Positions 1 to 5,934 of a stretch of 7,572 bases of DNA are shown in pieces (the first letter of the stretch is position 1; each line of letters begins with the position of its first letter). A program made the translations under genes and the position numbers. The notes under the pieces are model-generated. The model worked only from the letters and a program-made list of their open reading frames with translations, had not been told where the DNA came from and did not search any database. The DNA is from Actinomycetota bacterium (GTDB lineage: Bacteria > Actinomycetota > Actinomycetes > JACCUZ01): NCBI GenBank assembly GCA_030841195.1, contig JAVEDA010000129.1, positions 1-7,572 of the forward strand, in the 5' to 3' direction.

Positions 1-472
1 CGTAGCGCCGGACCAGCCAGCGCCACGCGCTCCACGCCTCGTGGCCGGTCACCTTCTGCTCCAGCACCGCCGGGAGCAGGGCCTCCAGCACCCGGCCGGA
101 CCGCGGCACCCGCCAGCCCGGCCGGGCCCGCCAGGTGTCGCGCAGCACCGGGTGGATCGGGACGAAGCCGGCTGGATCGTCGTCGGCCCCGAGCAGCTCC
201 GGCAGCCGGTCCAGCACCCAGCCCGCCCCCGGTCCCCACGCGGCGCCGGACACCTCGCCGTCGGCCGGCCGGACGGCCACCCGCAACGTCGCCGGACCCT
301 CCGGGGTGCGCGTGGTGCGCCAGACCGCCGCGGCCGCGCCGTACCCGGCGTACCGGAAGGTGGGGTCCCCGCTCCCCCGTCGCATCGGGCCGAGCGTTGC
401 CCCGAGGTCGACCGGCCGGCCCGGTGCCCAGCGACGCTCGCGCGCCGCCGTCGGCGTGCCGTGGGTCGTCAC
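1..472 (-). CDS. DNA-3-methyladenine glycosylase, AlkA-like HhH-GPD family (3' end outside window)
   Basis: Probable base-excision repair glycosylase that removes alkylated purines from DNA in the cytoplasm. About 157 N-terminal residues are visible. After a GTG start come the motifs VDLGATLGPMRRGSGDPTFR and WRTTRTPEGPATL, then AWGPGAGWVLDRLPELLG and DDPAGF. These match, from memory, the N-terminal domain of the actinobacterial 'DNA-3-methyladenine glycosylase 2' family. Near the cut edge VLEALLPAVLEQKVTGHEA (about residues 130-148) is the typical entry to the helix-hairpin-helix GPD domain. The catalytic Asp and the hairpin itself lie beyond the left edge, so activity cannot be judged. GTG at 472-470 is chosen because the family-like sequence begins soon after it; the upstream Shine-Dalgarno is weak. 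The gene is divergent from the DUF3105 gene, with 67 bp between the starts. From memory, this glycosylase often sits near manB and the fbiA/fbiB genes in actinomycetes, so the position is unsurprising. Confidence 0.82.
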   Translation of the reverse strand, partial: MTTHGTPTAARERRWAPGRPVDLGATLGPMRRGSGDPTFRYAGYGAAAAVWRTTRTPEGPATLRVAVRPADGEVSGAAWGPGAGWVLDRLPELLGADDDPAGFVPIHPVLRDTWRARPGWRVPRSGRVLEALLPAVLEQKVTGHEAWSAWRWLVRRY

Positions 473-498
473 CGGGCCAGTCTCACAGGTGCCGTCGG

Positions 499-504
499 TA
501 TTGT
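499..504 (+). promoter_or_regulatory. Candidate -10 box for the DUF3105 gene
   Basis: TATTGT fits the actinobacterial TANNNT -10 pattern and lies in the 67-bp divergent gap. A start of transcription near 511 would leave a leader of about 29 nt carrying the AAAGGG at 523-528 in front of GTG 540. No convincing -35 hexamer is seen 16-18 bp upstream. A match this short can arise by chance. Confidence 0.3.
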
Positions 505-539
505 TGGCGGCTACGTCCAACGAAAGGGTCGACGAGCTC

Positions 540-1262
540 GTGGCCAACAAGCCCAAGGTGCAGGACCGGGACCGCCGGGCGAAGATCGAGGCGATGCGCA
601 AGGCCGAGCAGGCCAAGGAGCGTCGCAAGAGCATGATCTTCGTGATCGTGGCGATCGTCGTGGGCGTCGGCCTGGTCGCGGCGGTCGCGATCCCGTCGTA
701 CATCAAGAGCAAGAACGACCCGGCCAAGAAGTCGATGACCTCGTTCGGAGTCTCGCTCGCGGCGGCCAGCTGCAGCACGGTGCAGACCACCAAGGGCACG
801 AACACCCAGGCGCTGCGTACCCACGTCGCGGACGGCACCATCGAGCAGTACAAGACAGTGCCGCCGTCCTACGGGCCGCACTGGGCCAGCCCGATCTACC
901 CGTCGCGGGAGTTCTACACCGAGCGCGACCGCCCGCAGATGGAGCGGCTGGTGCACAACCTCGAGCACGGCTACACGCTGGTCTGGTACGACTCGACGAT
1001 CAAGGGCGACGCGCTCCAGCAGCTCAAGGACCTCGCGGTCAGCGCCCGCACGAGCGACCAGGCCGGGCCCGGCCAGAAGTTCATCGTGTCGCCCTGGGAC
1101 GACGCGTACGGGAAGTTCCCGGCCGGCAAGCACATCGGGATGTCGCACTGGGGTGCGGCGGACAGCCACACGGAGCTCTGCGGCAAGGTCAGCGGCCCGG
1201 CAGTCGACAAGTTCATGACCAAGTACCCCGCCACCGACGCCCCCGAGCCCAACGTCGCCTGA
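540..1262 (+). CDS. DUF3105 domain membrane-anchored protein
   Basis: A 240-residue protein of unknown function with a basic, charged N-terminal tail (residues 1-31), one hydrophobic segment (about 32-50, IFVIVAIVVGVGLVAAVAI) and a C-terminal domain that should lie outside the membrane. The C-terminal domain carries hallmarks of DUF3105: PPSYGPHW at 108-115, LVHNLEHGYTLVWY at 137-150 and the IVSPW segment near 182. Two cysteines (78 and 214) could pair outside the cell. Six histidines (114, 139, 143, 198, 203, 210) and Glu142 cluster in the conserved part and could bind metal; that is my inference. GTG 540 is preferred because AAAGGG (523-528) precedes it by 11 nt and the basic tail starts there. 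An in-frame TTG at 501 overlaps the candidate -10 box. The gene is monocistronic, converging on manB. No biochemical role for the family is known to me. Confidence 0.85.
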   Translation: MANKPKVQDRDRRAKIEAMRKAEQAKERRKSMIFVIVAIVVGVGLVAAVAIPSYIKSKNDPAKKSMTSFGVSLAAASCSTVQTTKGTNTQALRTHVADGTIEQYKTVPPSYGPHWASPIYPSREFYTERDRPQMERLVHNLEHGYTLVWYDSTIKGDALQQLKDLAVSARTSDQAGPGQKFIVSPWDDAYGKFPAGKHIGMSHWGAADSHTELCGKVSGPAVDKFMTKYPATDAPEPNVA

Positions 1263-1283
1263 CCCCGCAACACCGTGTGCGCC

Positions 1284-1306
1284 AAATGATCACGGTTCCG
1301 TGATCG
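1284..1306 (-). terminator. Candidate terminator for the manB transcript
   Basis: Read on the minus strand, the hairpin (stem of about 8 bp, loop of 4) is followed by TTT and then GG. It is the second hairpin that a transcript leaving manB would meet. The short T run makes intrinsic termination plausible rather than certain. Confidence 0.5.
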
Positions 1307-1371
1307 TTGGTGGTCGACCGCGGTGAATTCGTCGCGGTCGAGTTGTGTTGATCACGGTTCCGTGATCATTT
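1284..1371. repeat. Nested palindromic element: 88-bp imperfect inverted repeat made of three hairpins
   Basis: The element sits between the convergent ends of the DUF3105 gene and manB. A 19-bp sequence, TGATCACGGTTCCGTGATC, occurs at 1287-1305 and again at 1349-1367, and each copy is itself palindromic apart from the central TT. Between them TCGACCGCG (1314-1322) pairs with CGCGGTCGA (1333-1341) around a ten-base loop containing GAATTC. All three are symmetric about 1327.5, so 1284-1305 can also pair with 1350-1371 with only the central TT/TT mismatched. The sequence can therefore form either three small hairpins or one long one. It may be a bidirectional terminator or a dispersed palindromic repeat. 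Confidence 0.85.
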
Positions 1372-1372
1372 T
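1349..1372 (+). terminator. Candidate terminator for the DUF3105 transcript
   Basis: TGATCACG (1349-1356) and CGTGATCA (1361-1368) form a perfect 8-bp stem with a GTTC loop, followed by TTTT at 1369-1372. On the plus strand it is the last hairpin after the DUF3105 stop codon. The T run is short, but AT bases are rare enough here for it to stand out. Confidence 0.55.
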
Positions 1373-1388
1373 CAGGGCCAACGAGGGG

Positions 1389-2471
1389 TCAGGCGGAGGG
1401 CTCGTCGGGGGTGAAGCGGATCGCGTACGCCGGGAGGCGGGCGTCGACCCAGACCCGCGCGCCGTGAGCCAGCTCGTTGCCGTCGCCGACCTCGGCGCCG
1501 TCACCCACGACAACGCCGTCGAGCACCACGCCGGCACCGACCCGCGCACCACGGCCGACAACCGAGTCGCGCACCGTCGAGCCGGCGCCCACGACCGCGT
1601 CGTCGAGCAGCACGCTGCCCTCGACCGAGCTGCCCGCGCCGACCGTCGCCCGCGCGCCGACGGTCGTCCCGCACGACAGCACGGCCGTTCCGGCGACGTG
1701 GGCACCCTCGAGCACCAGCGACTCCCCGACCGGCCCGGGCAGCGCGGGTGAGGCAAGGATGCCGAGCACGAGGTCGCGCGAGCCCCGCACGTACGCCGCG
1801 GGGGTGCCGAGGTCCAGCCAGTACGCCGGGTCGACGTGGCCCAGCACCAGCGCGCCGGACGCGACCAGTCCCGGGAAGGTCTCCCGCTCGACGGACACCG
1901 GCCGGTCCGCCGGGATGGCGTCGATCACGCGGCGCTTGAACACGTAGCAGCCGGCGTTGATCCGGTTGGTCACCGGCGTCGGGGTCTTCTCCAGGAACGC
2001 GGTCACCCGGCCGGTGTCGTCGGTGGGGACGCAGCCGAAGGCCCGCGGGTCCTCGACCTCGCTGAGGTGCAGCGTCACCTCGGCACCGCTGGCCTGGTGC
2101 GCCGCGACCTGGGCGGCCAGGTCGTGCCCGGACAGGACGTCGCCGTTGAGGATGACCACCGGGTCCTCCGGCCCGCTCTCGAGCCGGTCGAGCACGTTGC
2201 GGATGCCGCCCCCGGTCCCCATCGGCACCTCCTCGGTGACGTAGTCGACCCGCAGCCCGAGCGACGACCCGTCACCGATGCCGTCCCGGAACACCTCTGG
2301 CCGGTACGACGTGGCGAGCACCACGTGGTCGATCCCGGCGGCGCGGGCCTTCGACAGCACGTGGTGCAGGAACGGGACGCCCGCTGTGGGGAGCATCGGC
2401 TTCGGTGTGTTCACGGTCAGCGGCCGCAGCCGGGTGCCCTTGCCGCCGACGAGCAGCACGGCCTCGGTCAT
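1389..2471 (-). CDS. manB: Mannose-1-phosphate guanylyltransferase (GDP-mannose pyrophosphorylase), ManB type
   Basis: Predicted to make GDP-mannose from mannose-1-phosphate and GTP in the cytoplasm, supplying mannosyl donors for envelope glycans. The 360-residue protein opens with the nucleotidyltransferase signature LLVGGKGTRLRPLT (6-19), followed by PKPMLP (23-28), a substrate loop VTEEVPMGTGGG (78-89), the metal-binding NGDVLSG (109-115), FLEKT (159-163) and INAGCYVF (171-178). The C-terminal third (about 250-340) is a left-handed beta-helix of hexapeptide-like repeats. From memory, sequence and length resemble Mycobacterium tuberculosis Rv3264c, called ManB there although the enzyme is called ManC in many other bacteria. 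Sugar and base specificity cannot be read from sequence, so a related NDP-sugar product is possible. ATG 2471 is supported by GGAG at 2477-2480 (minus strand), five bases upstream. The gene lies 40 nt after the GT4 gene and is probably co-transcribed with it. Confidence 0.88.
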   Translation of the reverse strand: MTEAVLLVGGKGTRLRPLTVNTPKPMLPTAGVPFLHHVLSKARAAGIDHVVLATSYRPEVFRDGIGDGSSLGLRVDYVTEEVPMGTGGGIRNVLDRLESGPEDPVVILNGDVLSGHDLAAQVAAHQASGAEVTLHLSEVEDPRAFGCVPTDDTGRVTAFLEKTPTPVTNRINAGCYVFKRRVIDAIPADRPVSVERETFPGLVASGALVLGHVDPAYWLDLGTPAAYVRGSRDLVLGILASPALPGPVGESLVLEGAHVAGTAVLSCGTTVGARATVGAGSSVEGSVLLDDAVVGAGSTVRDSVVGRGARVGAGVVLDGVVVGDGAEVGDGNELAHGARVWVDARLPAYAIRFTPDEPSA

Positions 2472-2511
2472 CGATGCTCCGGTCTGGTCGGTGGGGTCGG
2501 TGCCGGCTACG

Positions 2512-3672
2512 TCAGCGGACGAGGTCGACCGCGCCGGCGGCCCGCGCGTAGGTCGCGAGGTGCGCGGCCGCCGAGGCCTCCCAGGTGAACTCCTGGGCCC
2601 GCGCGACCCCTGAGCGGGACAGCTGGGCCCGTCGCTGCGGGTCGTCGATCAGGGCCCGCAGCGCGGTCGCGATGCTGTCGGCGTCCGGCTCGGTGTAGGC
2701 CACCGCGTCGCCGCCGACCTCGGGCAGCGAGAGCCGGCGCGCGGTGAGAACCGCGGCCCCGCAGGCCATCGCCTCGAGGACCGGCAGGCCGAAGCCCTCC
2801 GCCTTGCTGGGGTACGCCACCACCAGCGCGCCACCGAGCAGCCCGGGCAGGTCGGCCGGCCGCATGAAGCCGGTGCGCACGACCTTGAGGTGGGTGGGCA
2901 CCTCGGTGACCGCCTGGTCGACGCCGTCGTCCCAGCCGCTGCTGCCGGCCAGCACCAGCGCCGGCGGGTCGCCCATGTCCTGGACCGCGCGGACCCAGCC
3001 GCGCACCAGGTCGGGGACGTTCTTGCGTCGCTCGAGGACGCCGAGGAAGGCAACGTACGTCTTGCCGTGCAGCCCGAGGCGGTCGTTGACCCGCCGGGTC
3101 TCGGCCTCCGACGGCGGCCGGAAGGTAGCGGTGTCGACGCCGTGGTGGGCCACGTCGATCCGGGCCGGGTCGGCCTGCAGCAGCCGGACCAGCTCGTCCC
3201 GGGTCGCCCGCGAGGGCACCACCACCCGGCTGGCCCGCCGCACCGCGGTGCGGGTGGCGGAGCGGTAGAAGCCGGTCTTGACCGCGCTGTGCAGCTCGGG
3301 CTCGGAGAAGAAGGTGACGTCGTGCAGGGTGACCACCACGGGCACCGGTGCGTGCAGCGGCATCGTGTAGTACGGCGAGTGGATCAACCCGGCACCGACC
3401 TGCTGGGCCACCAGCGGGAGGCCGGTCTGCTCCCAGGCCAGCCGGGCCGGGCGGTGCGCGATGGCGGACGGCCCGGGTACGACGTCGGCGGCGCCGGCCA
3501 GCCGGTGGAAGCGCTCGGCGTCGGACCGCTGGCAGACCACGACGAGGTCCTGGCCGGCCTCGCAGAGGGCTCCGACGAGTCCGTCGACGTAGCGTCCGAC
3601 ACCACCGCGGTCGGAGGGCACCGCAGTCGCGTCGAGCAGCACCCGGGGTGCTCCCGACGACTCACCTGACAC
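2512..3672 (-). CDS. Glycosyltransferase family 4 protein, probably mannosyltransferase-like
   Basis: A GT-B fold retaining glycosyltransferase, 386 residues from the chosen start. The N-terminal domain has the acceptor-side motif RGGVGRYVDGL (22-32) and VVTLHDVTFFSEPELH (113-128). The C-terminal donor domain has VAFLGVLERRKNVPDLV (207-223), with the phosphate-contacting Arg/Lys, then GSSGW, and a canonical EX7E motif EGFGLPVLE (292-300) followed by AMACGAAVLTA. These fit GT4 enzymes of the WbaZ/mannosyltransferase type, cytoplasmic or membrane-peripheral. Substrate is unknown; GDP-mannose is suggested by manB, 40 nt downstream. Start: the frame also opens at GTG 3726 (404 residues), but the added 18 residues are Ser/Gly-rich and unlike the family. 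GAAGGAG at 3684-3690 precedes GTG 3672 by 11 nt, so I prefer 3672. The true start remains uncertain. Confidence 0.85.
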   Translation of the reverse strand: MSGESSGAPRVLLDATAVPSDRGGVGRYVDGLVGALCEAGQDLVVVCQRSDAERFHRLAGAADVVPGPSAIAHRPARLAWEQTGLPLVAQQVGAGLIHSPYYTMPLHAPVPVVVTLHDVTFFSEPELHSAVKTGFYRSATRTAVRRASRVVVPSRATRDELVRLLQADPARIDVAHHGVDTATFRPPSEAETRRVNDRLGLHGKTYVAFLGVLERRKNVPDLVRGWVRAVQDMGDPPALVLAGSSGWDDGVDQAVTEVPTHLKVVRTGFMRPADLPGLLGGALVVAYPSKAEGFGLPVLEAMACGAAVLTARRLSLPEVGGDAVAYTEPDADSIATALRALIDDPQRRAQLSRSGVARAQEFTWEASAAAHLATYARAAGAVDLVR

Positions 3673-3735
3673 TGACGACGTCACTCCTTCGCTGTCGGAG
3701 GATCCCGCGCATGCTTGCCCGGACACCCACCTCGC

Positions 3736-3741
3736 AGCCTA
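3736..3741 (-). promoter_or_regulatory. Candidate -10 box for the GT4-manB operon
   Basis: On the minus strand TAGGCT fits TANNNT and lies between the SpoIID stop and the GT4 gene. Transcription from about 3730 would give a leader of roughly 57 nt to GTG 3672, including the GAAGGAG, or a nearly leaderless message for GTG 3726. No clear -35 is visible, so the operon may instead be read through from the SpoIID gene. Confidence 0.22.
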
Positions 3742-3793
3742 CGCCGCGAGATGCCGCCGCGAAGGGCACCCGCGCCAGGTCGACCCGGTCATC

Positions 3794-5887
3794 TCAACCC
3801 CGGAAAGTGAGCGTCCGGGTGCCGGCGTCGGCGGCCAGCCCGGCCCGCAGCAGGAACGCCTGGCCGCGGACGACGGCGGGAGCGGCCGTGCCGTCCCCGT
3901 CCCAGTCCCCGACGACCGGCCGGTCGGCCGCCCGCCCGAAGGTCACGACGATGCCGGCCGGGCCGGCCGACCGCCGGTTGCGCAGCAGCCACCGGCCGTC
4001 CCGCTCGACGCCGATGCCGGTGCGGGCACTGCCGTCCCACGACCCGACCAGCGGGACGTCACCCACCCGGCCGAACCCGAACCGCCGCTGCGCGACGCCG
4101 GAGGTCAGACTGCGGCGCAGCAGCCAGGTGCGCCCGCGGACCACCCCGAGCCCGAGCCGCTTGCCCGTCCAGGACCCCACGACGGGCCGGTCGCCCGGCC
4201 GGCCGAAGACGACGGTCTTCGTCGGTGCGCCGCCGGTCAGCCCGGTCCGCAGCAGCCAGCGACCGGCCCGGTAGACGCCGAGGTCGTCGTCGCCGTCGCC
4301 GTCCCAGTCGCCGACGACCGCGACGTCACCGGCCGCGCCGTAGCGGAACCGCTTGACCCAGCCGCCGCCCGACCCGGTCATCTGCAGGGCCACCTGGCCG
4401 GCCCGGAACCAGCCGACCTGGTCGATGCCGTCGCCGTCCCAGTCGCCGACCAGCGGCTGGGCGGCCGGGCCGCCGGTGCGCCGCATCGCGATCGTGAAGC
4501 CCGGCGACAGCAGGCCGAGCGCCTGCCGCACGTCCCAGCCATCGACGTACGACGTCGTGAGCGCACCGTTCTTGATGCCGACCACCATGACGCCGGCCAC
4601 CCGCGACTCCGCGCCGCGCGGCGGCACCGACACGGTGCTGATGCTGGCGAAGCCGAGCCGTGCTGCCAGCGTCGCCCAGGTCACCCCGGTGGCCCAGGAC
4701 CGCTTCTCGGCCGGGTTGCTGGACGCCGCGTCCCAGGTCGAGTCGTCGACAGCGCGCAGGAACGGCGCCTCGACGCCCCACACGTAGCGCTCGTCCTCGG
4801 TGTGGCCGCCCATCGACGAGGAGTAGAACGCGTCGATCAGCGCACCCGACGCCGCGTCCGCGACCACCCGGCCGGACGTCGCGTCGACCGCCGCCTTCCA
4901 CTTCAGGCCCCAGGCGCCGTTGGTGCCCTCGGTCTCCTTCTTCCAGCCGGTCCAGTTCTGGTCCGCCGGGGTCGGCATCAGCACCCGGTCAGCCCGCTTG
5001 GCGGCGAAGGTGCGGGCGGCGACGGCCTGCGCCTGCAGGGCGGCGGCCGGGAATGACGCGGGCACCTCGGCGATGCCCCACAGGTACTTGTCCATCGCGG
5101 CACCGTTGTCGGTGGTGTCGATCTGCTGCACCGCGTCGAGGAGGGCGCCGTCGACCGAGAACCGGGTCCAGTCCCAACGCACCCAGCGCTCGAGGTAGAC
5201 CGACGCACCCCGCCAGGTCGTGAGGTGTGCCACCGAACCGGACTCCTGCAGCCGCAACGGGACAGCAGCCGAGCCGCCCTGCCAGAGCTGCTTGCGCGGG
5301 ATCACGCCGAGATCCCAGAGCACGAACTGGCTGTGCGTCGCGTCGTCGAGCCGCAGCTGCCACCGCGACCCCGGCGGCTGGGCCGGCGGGCACGGCGGCC
5401 CGGTGGGGGTGGTCGTCGGCGAGGGCGTCGGGGTGGTGACCGCCGGTGTCGCGGTGGCCGTCGGCGCGGGCGTCGGCGCGGGCGGGACGCAGCCGGTCAG
5501 CAGCCAGGTCAACGTGCCCTGCACGGCCTGGACGTCGACCCGGTAGCCGTTGTCGAGCATCCGCAGCCGCACGCTCGCCGGCATCGGCCGGGTCACCACC
5601 GCCGTGCTCGCGTAGTAGCGGGTGAGGATCTGGTCGGCCGAGCAGCCGAGGCGGGCCGCGCCCTGCGCGCCGTACTGGCTCATGCCCAGGCCGTGGCCCC
5701 AGCCGCCGCCGCGGAAGACGACGTCGCCCGCCGCCGTGGCCGCCGGGATCGCCGCACCGCCGGACGGCGGGCAGTCCGCGGCGGCGGCCGGAGCCGCGGG
5801 CAGCCCGGCGACCCCGCCCAGAACCAGGGCGACGGCGACCAGCAGCCGCACTGGCTGGGACGGGTGGGGCTGGTGGGACGACGGCAC
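3794..5887 (-). CDS. Secreted SpoIID/LytB-domain protein with C-terminal FG-GAP-like repeats
   Basis: Probable exported cell-wall protein of 697 residues. SpoIID is a lytic transglycosylase acting on denuded glycan strands; the same activity here is inferred. Residues 13-38 form a signal peptide (VRLLVAVALVLGGVAGLPAA, then APAAAA). Next is GGGWGHGLGMSQYGAQGAARLG (two parts, 60-71 and 72-81) with ILTRYYAST (87-95), the GHGxGMSQYGA element of the family. A Pro/Thr linker (135-173) follows. Then come DKYLWGIAEVPASFP (266-280), whose Glu274 is the likely catalytic residue, LQAQAVAARTFAAKR (284-298) and AFYSSSMGGHTE (353-364). Residues 478-697 are five repeats. Cysteines 39, 82, 133 and 166 may form disulfides. 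GTG 5887 is chosen as the last start before the signal peptide that leaves a short polar n-region; GTG at 5830 (residue 20) would cut into it. No good Shine-Dalgarno precedes it, consistent with leaderless translation. The frame stays open to 6457 only because of high GC. Confidence 0.88.
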   Translation of the reverse strand: MPSSHQPHPSQPVRLLVAVALVLGGVAGLPAAPAAAADCPPSGGAAIPAATAAGDVVFRGGGWGHGLGMSQYGAQGAARLGCSADQILTRYYASTAVVTRPMPASVRLRMLDNGYRVDVQAVQGTLTWLLTGCVPPAPTPAPTATATPAVTTPTPSPTTTPTGPPCPPAQPPGSRWQLRLDDATHSQFVLWDLGVIPRKQLWQGGSAAVPLRLQESGSVAHLTTWRGASVYLERWVRWDWTRFSVDGALLDAVQQIDTTDNGAAMDKYLWGIAEVPASFPAAALQAQAVAARTFAAKRADRVLMPTPADQNWTGWKKETEGTNGAWGLKWKAAVDATSGRVVADAASGALIDAFYSSSMGGHTEDERYVWGVEAPFLRAVDDSTWDAASSNPAEKRSWATGVTWATLAARLGFASISTVSVPPRGAESRVAGVMVVGIKNGALTTSYVDGWDVRQALGLLSPGFTIAMRRTGGPAAQPLVGDWDGDGIDQVGWFRAGQVALQMTGSGGGWVKRFRYGAAGDVAVVGDWDGDGDDDLGVYRAGRWLLRTGLTGGAPTKTVVFGRPGDRPVVGSWTGKRLGLGVVRGRTWLLRRSLTSGVAQRRFGFGRVGDVPLVGSWDGSARTGIGVERDGRWLLRNRRSAGPAGIVVTFGRAADRPVVGDWDGDGTAAPAVVRGQAFLLRAGLAADAGTRTLTFRG
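3797..4456 (-). repeat. Five tandem FG-GAP/VCBS-like protein repeats of about 45 residues
   Basis: Within the SpoIID protein, units begin at residues 478, 523, 568, 612 and 657 (DNA 4456, 4321, 4186, 4054, 3919). Each follows the plan P-[LV]-V-G-x-W-x-G, then G-[VW]-x-R-x-G, a [WF]-L-L-R strand and F-G-R-x-x-D. Units 1, 2 and 5 carry DWDGDG, a typical Ca-binding loop of integrin-like propeller blades. Units 3 (SWTGKR) and 4 (SWDGSAR) have lost acidic ligands. Unit 5 is short (41 residues) and ends the protein. Five visible blades is fewer than the usual seven of an integrin propeller. Confidence 0.85.
5369..5485 (-). repeat. Low-complexity Pro/Thr/Ala linker coding region
   Basis: Residues 135-173 of the SpoIID protein are almost all Pro, Thr, Ala and Ser. 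They separate the GHGLGMSQYGA segment from the EVPASFP catalytic segment. The DNA includes a perfect 12-bp tandem duplication at 5460-5471 and 5472-5483, encoding APTP twice, so the linker length is likely to vary between strains. Such linkers are common in secreted wall proteins and may be O-mannosylated in actinomycetes. Confidence 0.75.
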
Positions 5888-5934
5888 CGGTCCACGATAG
5901 GCGCTCCCGGCCGCGCTCGTTAGGGTTGCCGGCG
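5888..5934. promoter_or_regulatory. Divergent promoter region with two candidate leaderless -10 boxes
   Basis: The 47 bp between the starts of the SpoIID gene (minus, GTG 5887) and the second glycosyltransferase (plus, ATG 5935) carry TAGGGT at 5921-5926 (plus) and TATCGT at 5899-5894 (minus). Both fit TANNNT. They lie 8 and 6 bases from the respective start codons, the spacing expected for leaderless transcripts. Neither start has a clear Shine-Dalgarno. With a 17-bp spacer each -35 position would fall on the other promoter's -10 box. The -35 sequences themselves are poor. Confidence 0.42.

Noticed and set aside
135..539. N-terminal extension of the DUF3105 frame to ATG 135
   Set aside because: The extension lies antisense to the glycosylase coding region, is not family-like, and runs through the candidate promoter.
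41..1303. A 420-residue open frame on the plus strand
   Set aside because: It is low-complexity Arg/Gly/Pro/Ala sequence overlapping two better genes (the glycosylase on the minus strand and DUF3105 in another frame) and has no recognisable motif.
1287..1367. Two copies of the same palindrome considered as a minimal CRISPR or a recombination site pair
   Set aside because: There are only two copies, each self-complementary, with no cas genes, integrase or transposase nearby. A terminator or dispersed repeat explains it better.
2472..2511. Possible separate promoter for manB
   Set aside because: The 40-bp gap shows only the GGAG ribosome site and no TANNNT box at a useful distance, so read-through from the GT4 gene is more likely.
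1836..2588. A 250-residue open frame on the plus strand
   Set aside because: It is antisense to manB and rich in His, Val, Gly and Arg with no motif.
3727..3793. Possible terminator after the SpoIID gene
   Set aside because: Repeated GC-rich words (CGCCGCG and similar) are present but are not arranged as inverted arms and no T run follows.
3797..4456. Repeats of the SpoIID protein considered as a recent DNA-level tandem duplication
   Set aside because: The similarity is at the protein level; loop residues and unit lengths (41-45) differ, so the units are old and diverged.
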